A DNA stretch of 6,959 nucleotides, from the NCBI GenBank assembly GCA_031268525.1, contig JAIRXA010000129.1, positions 1 through 6,959 on the forward strand, written 5' to 3'. The translations under genes were made by a program, and so were the position numbers. The notes under the pieces are model-generated. The model was not told the origin of the DNA. It searched no databases and was given only the letters and a program-made list of their open reading frames with translations. Source of the stretch: Coriobacteriales bacterium. GTDB taxonomy: Bacteria > Actinomycetota > Coriobacteriia > Coriobacteriales > UBA8131. This document shows positions 1 through 4,144 of this stretch, in pieces (the first letter of the stretch is position 1; the number at the start of each line of letters is the position of its first letter).

Positions 1-31
1 AACAGCCCCGGAGTTCGTGTCCGGGGCTGTT
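1..31. terminator. Perfect 11-bp GC-rich hairpin, possible terminator
   Basis: Bases 1-11 (AACAGCCCCGG) are exactly complementary to 21-31, with a 9-base loop. The stem is strong enough for an intrinsic terminator, but on the plus strand it is followed by TCCCAATATCC rather than a T-run. On the minus strand the downstream side is outside the window. It could end a transposase or helper gene lying to the left, since the bases to its right look like an insertion-sequence end. Direction and function are not settled. Confidence 0.45.
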
Positions 32-99
32 CCCAATATCCAGATTTGTGTTCCCACTTTTGCGGAACTGTGTTCCCGCTTCAGTAGATTGCCGTTCCC
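28..99. mobile_element. Putative insertion-sequence end with 21-22 bp spaced GTTCCC motifs (IS21-like)
   Basis: GTTCCC occurs at 29, 50, 72 and 94, that is at steps of 21, 22 and 22 bases. The two central copies share the longer block TGTGTTCCC[A/G]CTT (47-59 and 69-81). GTTCC at 50-54 also pairs with GGAAC at 64-68. Regularly spaced terminal repeats of this length are known transposase-binding sites in IS21-family and Tn7-like elements. The LysR-type reading frame just to the right has no N-terminal half, which fits an insertion that cut it. A possible outer edge is the CA at 82-83, but no partner end or target duplication is in view. Plasmid-type iterons are an alternative. The family assignment is inference. 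Confidence 0.4.
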
Positions 100-789
100 G
101 AGTCGCCGGAATACTCGATTGTCATCAGGGTCTGCACTCACCTATCGCATAGAACCGAGGAGGAAATTCGGATAATCCATGCTTATTCTGAGAGCACCTC
201 AGGTGTGCAAGTTGAGATATATGATTATAAGGAACCTCTTGAGGCATTCGAAGGGCTTCTTCTTCGAGAATTTGACGTTTTGCTTTCTCCGATTCTGCCT
301 TTTGAAAACGAAGGACTTGAATGGAAACAAAAGAGCAAAGTCGAAGTATTATTACTGTTTAGTTCAAATGACCCGCTTTTTTCAAGAGAGGTGATTGACT
401 TTGCGAAAGATCTTAAAGGATACACCTATCTATCAACTCAAAAAGGTACAATCGATGCCTTAAACCTTCACTTCTCGCGCTTCGGGATAACAGGAAAACA
501 CGTGGCATCAAATCAGGATATAGTACGTCAACTCCTTGAGGTTCCTAAAAATGTTTTTGCTGTTCCTAAGCCCTCAGCAAAGCTGTTTCTTGCTCCGCAG
601 CTTTGTCAGAGGGAGATAGTAGAATTTCCGGCAGAGATCGGCACCTATTTTGTATTCCGAAAAAATGAGAAGACATACATACAGCACTATATCAACTATC
701 TCATGGAGGAGTACCCTGAAGATTGCCGGGCCTCACGTGTGTCAGGGGGAGACGTGTGTCAGGGGGGCGCGTGTGTCAGGGACGTATAA
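88..789 (+). pseudogene. 5'-truncated LysR-type transcriptional regulator (effector-binding domain only)
   Basis: The frame is open from base 88, after an in-frame TAG at 85-87, to a TAA at 787-789, about 233 residues. From about 109 the translation reads like the start of a LysR substrate-binding domain (YSIVIRV, then VQVEIYDYKEPLEAFEGLL and EFDVLLSPIL). It continues through a periplasmic-binding-protein-type fold to HYINYLMEEYP. The winged-helix DNA-binding region of about 90 residues expected at the N-terminus is absent, so the protein cannot bind DNA in the usual way. The only internal start is a GTG at 205, without a convincing ribosome site. The last 20 or so codons are REP-like repeat sequence, so the native stop was probably lost too. 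Codons are AT-richer than in the right-hand operon. LysR membership is recognised from overall pattern, not from a search. Confidence 0.6.
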
Positions 790-804
790 TTTGACACACG
801 TCCC
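735..804. repeat. REP-like repeat cluster: three 17-bp-spaced TGTGTCAGG units plus inverted partner
   Basis: ACGTGTGTCAGGGGG-type units start at 735, 752 and 769, an exact 17-bp period. The last unit forms a perfect 9-bp inverted repeat, CGTGTGTCA (770-778) with TGACACACG (792-800). An overlapping alternative stem pairs GGGACGT (779-785) with ACGTCCC (798-804). The core TGTGTCAGGGGG recurs inverted at 2725-2736 and 2747-2758. Such palindromic sequences resemble REP elements mobilised by REP-associated tyrosine transposases, although no such transposase is in the window. The cluster overlaps the 3' end of the LysR-type pseudogene. Confidence 0.6.
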
Positions 805-971
805 ATGACACGTTTTCTGAGGTCTTGTTGCATAAAGTTACCATTGTGGGAGCTTTTGAAGTTTGGAAGGTTGAGGTATTCGTAAAAGGGTTAAGGCTAA
901 ATCAAAGGCCTCGTCCGCTAGCCTTGGGTTGCCCGGATCGTTGGGTGCCCTACTGCCAGAGGGACACTATA

Positions 972-1048
972 TGGTCGCGGGGGTTGGATTTGAACCAACG
1001 ACCTCTGGGGTATGAACCCGACGAGCTACCATACTGCTCCACCCTGCT
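972..1048 (-). tRNA. tRNA-Met(CAT), initiator type, with stem mismatches
   Basis: The minus strand folds as a 77-nt cloverleaf with encoded CCA (complement of 972-974) and anticodon CAT at 1012-1014. Initiator hallmarks are visible. There is no Watson-Crick pair at 1:72 (A1 opposite G72), three G:C pairs (29-31 with 39-41) lie next to the anticodon, and position 11:24 is A:U. The T arm is intact (GUUGG, UUCAAAU, CCAAC). Two oddities are an A4-C69 mismatch in the acceptor stem and C28-A42 plus a U27-G43 wobble in the anticodon stem. It may be a divergent initiator tRNA, a decayed copy, or a fragment carried by a mobile element. TATACT (complement of 1057-1062) lies 8 bases upstream as a possible -10 box, but no -35 box is apparent. 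Confidence 0.8.
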
Positions 1049-1089
1049 GTAATGATAGTATATACCAATAAGACAGGGAGGAGTGCTGC

Positions 1090-1536
1090 ATGTCGGAACA
1101 TAAGGACTACAGAGAATGGATGTTGGTAAAGGCGGGCATAAACAATGAGTCAGATCGTCCCGTGGGCTTTAAAGAGCGTGAGATTTGGCTTTGCAACATC
1201 GGCGAGAATGTCGGCTATGAAAACGATGGGAAAGGTGGACGTTTTACCCGACCTGTTCTTATCGTAAAGGCATTCAACCGACAGACCTGCTTTGTGGTGC
1301 CGCTATCAACAACGCCCAAGCGAACGGTGTACCATTTCGTTTTTGATGGCAACACTGGTAAGGAAAGTGTTGCATTGCTCTCGCAGCCACGCACTGTTGA
1401 CGCATCAAGGCTCAACCGCAAGATCGGAATGGTAAGTGAGCAGGATTTCAAGGTCATCAAAAGATGTTTGGGAGAGGCCCTTGGGTTGATACAATTCACC
1501 CCCGCGCAGGGCGGGGGCGACATCCCGAAGGACTAA
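1090..1536 (+). CDS. PemK/MazF-like mRNA interferase family protein, solitary
   Basis: This is a 148-residue protein starting at ATG 1090, preceded by AGGGAGGAG (1075-1083). The core spans about residues 29-132 and looks like the small beta-barrel of PemK/MazF endoribonucleases. Visible blocks are EREIWLCNIGENVGYENDGKG (29-49, a typical PemK entry), RPVLIV (54-59), VPLSTT (70-75), and LLSQPRTVDASRLNRKIG (96-113, equivalent to the conserved R-x-[IV]-D-xx-RL segment of MazF). Family members cleave mRNA at short motifs and are normally neutralised by a small antitoxin. None is adjacent: the upstream neighbour is the tRNA gene on the other strand. The N-terminal extension (DYREWMLVKAGINN) is a style I associate with orphan PemK-like proteins. 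The C-terminal tail (FTPAQGGGDIPKD) is encoded by a perfect GC hairpin, so it may be a late addition. Ribonuclease activity is inferred from the family. Confidence 0.78.
   Translation: MSEHKDYREWMLVKAGINNESDRPVGFKEREIWLCNIGENVGYENDGKGGRFTRPVLIVKAFNRQTCFVVPLSTTPKRTVYHFVFDGNTGKESVALLSQPRTVDASRLNRKIGMVSEQDFKVIKRCLGEALGLIQFTPAQGGGDIPKD
1499..1517. repeat. 7-bp GC hairpin in the last codons of the PemK-like gene
   Basis: CCCCCGC (1499-1505) pairs perfectly with GCGGGGG (1511-1517) around the loop GCAGG. It lies inside the coding sequence just before the stop and has no T-run after it, so it is not a standard terminator. It may be the edge of a small palindromic element that extended the reading frame. 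Confidence 0.45.
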
Positions 1537-1576
1537 GTGAAACAAGTTTATCATACAGTATGGAAGCCGTCAAAAA

Positions 1577-1605
1577 CACCACCACCACCACCCACCCACC
1601 CACCC
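1577..1605 (+). repeat. Short-motif tract, (ACC)n then (CCCA)n
   Basis: Five or so ACC units change into CCCA units, ending in CCC at 1605. It is a low-complexity, slippage-prone tract about 40 bases after the PemK-like stop codon. No regulatory role is evident. Confidence 0.8.
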
Positions 1606-1629
1606 GGATTGTCAGGTGATTGGACGACT

Positions 1630-1646
1630 CTGTAGGTTCCGCCAGG
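1630..1646 (+). repeat. Direct repeat, copy 1: CTGTAGGTTCCGCCAGG
   Basis: This 17-bp sequence is repeated exactly at 1922-1938. The two copies bracket the 153-bp inverted-repeat element. The core TAGGTTC also occurs in the palindrome at 2773-2814, which suggests a dispersed repeat family. Confidence 0.75.
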
Positions 1647-1650
1647 CGTA

Positions 1651-1671
1651 GGGGCGGACTTCGTCCGCCCC
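1651..1671. repeat. GC-rich perfect hairpin
   Basis: GGGGCGGAC (1651-1659) pairs with GTCCGCCCC (1663-1671) over a three-base loop, TTC. There is no following T-run, so it is more likely part of a dispersed palindromic repeat than a terminator. It follows the first copy of CTGTAGGTTCCGCCAGG almost directly; the second copy lacks this hairpin. Confidence 0.7.
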
Positions 1672-1736
1672 CTCGGGCAGGGAAGTCTTACGTTCAAGCT
1701 TCTGTTTTTGTCTTTTTCCTCAAATATGGCCTCACA

Positions 1737-1889
1737 GTGTACGAGATTGACGTTAGTAGCGGGTTAGGGCCCTATAACTTCTATCGTCAAATGTAAATTG
1801 GCTGGTAAATAAACTGCTTCTATGAATAGCTCTTTGCGAAGACATGCCTCTTACCCCCTCAAATCGCTACTAACGCCAATCTCGTACAC
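1737..1889. mobile_element. MITE-like element with 25-bp inverted ends
   Basis: The left arm (1737-1761, beginning GTGTACGAGATTG) and the right arm (1865-1889, ending CAATCTCGTACAC) are inverted copies differing at one position in 25. The interior is 103 bases and encodes no transposase, which is typical of non-autonomous miniature elements. The minus strand carries a 30-codon frame from ATG at 1845 to a TAA at 1753-1755 inside the left arm, with GAGGGGG eight bases before the ATG. The peptide (MSSQRAIHRSS...) is not recognised. No clear target-site duplication flanks the arms. It could instead be a remnant of a larger insertion sequence or a structured RNA. Confidence 0.6.
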
Positions 1890-1921
1890 GAACTACCTGA
1901 TTTTTTGCAAAACGAGGAAAG

Positions 1922-1938
1922 CTGTAGGTTCCGCCAGG
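1922..1938 (+). repeat. Direct repeat, copy 2: CTGTAGGTTCCGCCAGG
   Basis: This is an exact 17-bp copy of 1630-1646, 292 bp away. Together the copies enclose the GC hairpin and the 153-bp inverted-repeat element. They may be recombination sites or copies of a dispersed repeat into which the smaller element inserted. Confidence 0.75.
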
Positions 1939-1957
1939 TGGGGCTGAGAAATCTGGG

Positions 1958-2026
1958 GACATAAAGGGGACAGGGACATAAAGGGGACGTTCGCCGACAT
2001 AAAGGGGACGTTCGCCTTTTTGTCCC
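1958..2026 (+). repeat. GACATAAAGGGGAC tandem repeats with terminal palindrome
   Basis: GACATAAAGGGGAC starts at 1958, 1975 and 1996. The last two copies extend to a perfect 21-bp tandem duplication (1975-1995 and 1996-2016) ending ACGTTCGCC. GGGAC (2005-2009) can pair with GTCCC (2022-2026). The block ACGTTCGCCT (2008-2017) recurs inverted as AGGCGAACGT at 2679-2688, on the other side of the membrane-protein gene. This resembles REP-type sequences. Confidence 0.7.
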
Positions 2027-2187
2027 ACACATTCGATATTTGATGGCAACACTCCTGCAAAGGAGTTTGACATGCATATGAGGCAAGCCGTCTGGTATCA
2101 TGAGAAAGGTCGCCTGAGGTTAAGCGACAATCTCTGTTGAGGGAGTCCGGAAATAGCCGTATATTTCATTTGGACTGTGAGTGTTTC

Positions 2188-2646
2188 ATGATGGATGCAA
2201 AAACAAAGGTCGGCATTTTTGCTGAAACAGATGGAAAACTGAGATTTGGTGCATTACTGGCATATCTCTTGTCACTGGTAGCTTTTTTCATTCCTCTGAG
2301 CTTTGAATGGAACGATTACGGCGATTATGTTGTAAATTATTTCATTGGGGCAATTAACGCAATCAACGAGCCTATTTTTGTGATGATTTTAACAGGCATA
2401 GTCCTTGTGCTTGCCTGCGTATTGCTCGTAACAAAACAGTCTTTGCCTGCATCTTTGTGTGGTATTTTGGGTCTGGTATTGTTTATTGCCCTGTTGATCC
2501 TCATTCCCGATTCAGAACCGAGATCTTTCGGCGGTGATGTCATGCAAATCGCGATCAGACCAGGGGCATTCATCTCACCAATAGCAGCTACGATCGGCGC
2601 AGGTTTTTCGTTTCTCGCCTTTTTGAGAAATCGGAAAGCACGTTGA
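2188..2646 (+). CDS. Small four-helix membrane protein of unknown function
   Basis: This is a 152-residue protein from ATG 2188; ATG 2191 is equally possible. The frame is open upstream to a TTG at 2137, but the residues added there are not membrane-like. No strong ribosome site precedes either ATG. Four hydrophobic segments are clear: about residues 21-38 (GALLAYLLSLVAFFIPL), 62-82 (PIFVMILTGIVLVLACVLLV), 88-107 (ASLCGILGLVLFIALLILIP) and 127-146 (AFISPIAATIGAGFSFLAF). The charged tail RNRKAR suggests a cytoplasmic C-terminus. No catalytic motif is visible and I do not recognise the family. It lies between two repeat clusters that share an inverted 10-mer, with no partner gene in the same direction nearby. 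Codon use is AT-richer than in the operon to the right. Confidence 0.65.
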   Translation: MMDAKTKVGIFAETDGKLRFGALLAYLLSLVAFFIPLSFEWNDYGDYVVNYFIGAINAINEPIFVMILTGIVLVLACVLLVTKQSLPASLCGILGLVLFIALLILIPDSEPRSFGGDVMQIAIRPGAFISPIAATIGAGFSFLAFLRNRKAR

Positions 2647-2678
2647 TTCTGTTCTGAGGGATTAAAATGCAAGACAGA

Positions 2679-2760
2679 AGGCGAACGTATTCTGTTGACA
2701 GACGGTTCTGTTTGGGTTGCCCGTCCCCCTGACACAGTATCCCCGTCCCCCTGACACAGT
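2679..2760. repeat. REP-like cluster with 22-bp-spaced CCCGTCCCCCTGACACAGT units
   Basis: The 19-bp unit occurs at 2720-2738 and 2742-2760, a 22-bp period. AGGCGAACGT at 2679-2688 is the inverse of part of the repeat at 2008-2017. CCCCCTGACACA is the inverse of the core in the 735-804 cluster. The pattern matches REP-type palindromes scattered by REP-associated tyrosine transposases in many genomes, but no such gene is present here. Confidence 0.65.
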
Positions 2761-2772
2761 CCGCACGGGTCA

Positions 2773-2814
2773 GCCTATAGGTTCGCCCCTACACCATGTG
2801 CGGAACCTATAGGC
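2773..2814. repeat. Perfect 12-bp inverted repeat, 18-base loop
   Basis: GCCTATAGGTTC (2773-2784) pairs with GAACCTATAGGC (2803-2814). An alternative stem uses CCGCAC (2761-2766) with GTGCGG (2798-2803). There is no T-run. It shares TAGGTTC with the 17-bp repeats at 1630 and 1922. It ends about 30 bases before the candidate operon promoter, so an operator or a boundary palindrome is also possible. Confidence 0.65.
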
Positions 2815-2845
2815 CAGCACCATTTGTCGCGTCACAGAAAAATAC

Positions 2846-2873
2846 TTGCAAGTTTATAAGATTAGTATAAAAT
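2846..2873 (+). promoter_or_regulatory. Candidate sigma-70-type promoter for the nitrogenase-like operon
   Basis: TTGCAA (2846-2851) and TAAAAT (2868-2873) are 16 bp apart in an AT-rich island, between a palindrome and the GC-rich leader. An alternative is TACTTG (2843-2848) with TATAAA (2866-2871) at 17 bp. Transcription would start near 2880, giving a 5' UTR of about 390 nt before the GTG start at 3269. This is assigned by inspection only. Confidence 0.45.
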
Positions 2874-2884
2874 ATCATCTTATG

Positions 2885-3092
2885 AAGACCTCACAGATAT
2901 ATCTCTCCGCCCATAAACTGGGAAGCGCACGGATGCGCTGTCGCAACCACGGCATCATGCCCTATGGACAGAGCGGCTGCGCGCCTCCTTTGAGGGGCGG
3001 TATCGGTTGGCGAGCTGTCAGCTGATACAGGGTTCGTTGCATATCTGCACACGACCGCGCGGCCAGAAGGATGCTTCTGGCCGTTTTGTTTT
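2885..3092 (+). promoter_or_regulatory. Structured 5' leader, candidate riboswitch or attenuator of unknown class
   Basis: Several helices lie in order before the terminator. AGCGCA/TGCGCT (2924-2929 and 2934-2939) closes the tetraloop CGGA. CTGTC/GACAG (2938-2942 and 2967-2971) uses bases overlapping the end of that stem, so the two may compete. CCGCCC/GGGCGG (2907-2912 and 2995-3000) could close the whole domain. GTATC/GATAC (3000-3004 and 3024-3028) follows. A long hairpin at 3031-3056 has a TATC loop and bulges. An intrinsic terminator comes next (3060-3092), still about 175 nt upstream of the coding start. This arrangement is typical of metabolite- or metal-sensing attenuators. I could not match it with confidence to a known class. 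A 47-codon frame from 2882 overlaps it but has no ribosome site. Confidence 0.5.
3060..3092 (+). terminator. Intrinsic terminator inside the operon leader
   Basis: CGGCCAGAAG (3060-3069) pairs perfectly with CTTCTGGCCG (3074-3083) around the loop GATG, followed directly by TTTTGTTTT (3084-3092). This is a canonical rho-independent terminator on the plus strand. Because a candidate promoter lies about 190 bases upstream with no convincing gene between, it most likely acts as a regulated attenuator for the downstream genes. The alternative is that it ends a small RNA transcribed from the same promoter. Confidence 0.88.
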
Positions 3093-3096
3093 CCCC

Positions 3097-3243
3097 TCGG
3101 ACAGCTACCCGTCGGACAGGCATCCCCACAGCGCTCTCTACCCGTCGGCCAGCTATCCATCTGAGCGCCCCATCACCGATTACGTGTCCGACCCACTGAT
3201 AGACCCAAGGTCCGACCCACTGATAGACCCAAGGCCCGACCCA
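3097..3243 (+). repeat. Imperfect and tandem repeats between terminator and first gene
   Basis: TCGG[A/C]CAG-type units begin at 3097, 3112 and about 3145. From 3186 a 24-bp unit (GTCCGACCCACTGATAGACC plus CAAG) occurs twice in exact tandem (3186-3209 and 3210-3233), with a third partial copy (GCCCGACCCA, 3234-3243). A TTG-started frame crosses the region (YPSD and SDPLIDPR repeats) but looks like translated repeat DNA rather than a protein. If transcribed, the repeats would lie in the untranslated region just before the ribosome site. Confidence 0.75.
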
Positions 3244-3268
3244 TCGACGAACAAGGAGGACATCCCAC

Positions 3269-4144
3269 GTGAGCAAGCCTATCAAACAGATCGCAATCTA
3301 CGGTAAGGGCGGTATTGGCAAGTCCACGACCACCTCCAACATCTCCGCCGCGCTGGCCGATCTGGGCTATAAGGTCATGCAGTTCGGCTGCGACCCCAAG
3401 GCCGATTCCACCAACACCCTGCGCGACGGAAGTTACATCCCCACGGTGCTCGACCTGCTCCGCGAAAAGAAGAAGGTCGATGCCCACGAGGCGATCTTTA
3501 CGGGCTACGGCAACGTCTACTGTGTGGAGGCGGGTGGCCCTGCGCCCGGTGTTGGCTGCGCGGGCCGCGGCATCATCACGGCAGTGCAACTGCTCAAACA
3601 GCAGAACATCTTTGACGAGTTGGATCTGGACTATGTGATCTACGATGTGCTCGGCGACGTGGTCTGTGGCGGTTTTGCCGTGCCCATCCGTGAAGGCATC
3701 GCCCAGCATGTCTTTACAGTTACCAGCGCTGACTTCATGGCGATCTACGCCGCGAACAATCTCTTCAAGGGCATTCAGAAATATTCCAACGCCGGGGGAG
3801 CGCTGCTTGGTGGTGTCATAGCAAACTCCATGCAGCATCCCTATCAGCGTGAGATTGTCGACGATTTTGTGGCGCGCACCGACACGCAGGTCATGCAGTA
3901 CGTGCCGCGCTCGATCACCGTTACGCAAAGCGAACTGTCCGGCAAGACGACCATCGAGGCGGCTCCGGACAGCGAGCAGGCCGATGTCTACCGCGAACTG
4001 GCGCGCCGTATCGAAGCGCATACGGAATCCAAAACCCCCCAACCCCTGAGCCCCGATGAGCTCAAGGCCTGGGGCTCCACGTGGGCGGATGCCCTCATAG
4101 CCATCGAATCCGGCGAAGTCCGCGGAGAAAGAGCAGGTATCTGA
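3269..4144 (+). CDS. Nitrogenase-like Fe-protein (NifH/BchL family reductase component)
   Basis: This is a 291-residue ATP-dependent reductase with a GTG start, chosen because AAGGAGGA (3253-3260) lies eight bases before it. Motifs in order are the P-loop GKGGIGKST (12-20), CDPKADST (41-48), GVGCAGRG (94-101, cysteine at 97) and YDVLGDVVCGGFAVPIR (125-141, cysteine at 133). In this family the two cysteines hold a [4Fe-4S] cluster bridged between two subunits, and MgATP hydrolysis drives electron transfer to the D/K partner. The arginine ADP-ribosylated in some NifH proteins is present (R100). The length matches NifH. The tail (LSPDELKAWGSTWADALIAIESG) is a form I associate with nitrogenase-like reductases outside true nitrogenases. 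It is the first gene of the operon; its TGA shares a base with the next ATG. The exact subgroup cannot be fixed by eye, so no symbol is given. Confidence 0.93.
   Translation: MSKPIKQIAIYGKGGIGKSTTTSNISAALADLGYKVMQFGCDPKADSTNTLRDGSYIPTVLDLLREKKKVDAHEAIFTGYGNVYCVEAGGPAPGVGCAGRGIITAVQLLKQQNIFDELDLDYVIYDVLGDVVCGGFAVPIREGIAQHVFTVTSADFMAIYAANNLFKGIQKYSNAGGALLGGVIANSMQHPYQREIVDDFVARTDTQVMQYVPRSITVTQSELSGKTTIEAAPDSEQADVYRELARRIEAHTESKTPQPLSPDELKAWGSTWADALIAIESGEVRGERAGI

Larger units (their letters stand above)
1537..2136. other. 600-base stretch without a convincing gene, rich in repeats
   Basis: No open frame here shows protein-like features. The stretch contains a CACC-type short-motif tract (1577-1605), two copies of CTGTAGGTTCCGCCAGG (1630-1646 and 1922-1938), a GC-rich hairpin (1651-1671), a 153-bp element with inverted ends (1737-1889) and tandem repeats (1958-2026). 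A 22-codon frame at 2072-2140 has AGGAG six bases before its ATG. Its N-terminus (MRQAVWY) faintly resembles the start of zinc alcohol dehydrogenases, but it is too short to call. Confidence 0.6.

Noticed and set aside
157..181. GAGGAGG followed by ATG at 179, resembling a gene start
   Set aside because: The resulting 71-codon frame has no protein character, and the same bases encode part of the LysR-type domain in frame 1.
825..845. GGTCTTGTTGCATAAA, resembling insertion-sequence termini
   Set aside because: Only one end is visible, with no inverted partner or transposase; the resemblance is too short to call.
825..1052. A 75-codon plus-strand frame containing RGLDLNQRPLGYEPDELPYC
   Set aside because: It is the complement of the tRNA gene read as protein, a well-known annotation artefact.
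2911..2980. Cobalamin riboswitch, suggested by GGGAA followed by CGCAACC
   Set aside because: The other conserved parts of the B12-box could not be found in order. The resemblance is limited to short words.
2882..3025. A 47-codon frame (MKTSQIYLSAHK...) at the start of the operon leader
   Set aside because: It has no ribosome binding site and overlaps perfect hairpins that explain the sequence better as RNA structure. A leader peptide cannot be fully excluded.
3031..3092. T-box antiterminator, suggested by ACCGCG just before the terminator
   Set aside because: The invariant UGGN bulge of the T-box sequence and a recognisable specifier stem are missing.
3007..3306. A TTG-started frame with YPSD and SDPLIDPR repeats running into the Fe-protein gene
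   Set aside because: It crosses the terminator and its periodicity comes from the DNA tandem repeats. It overlaps the NifH-like start in another frame.
3173..4042. A 289-codon minus-strand frame opposite the Fe-protein gene, and a 410-codon one opposite the D-type gene (4378-5610)
   Set aside because: Both are long antisense frames typical of GC-rich coding DNA. The plus-strand products carry unambiguous nitrogenase-family motifs.
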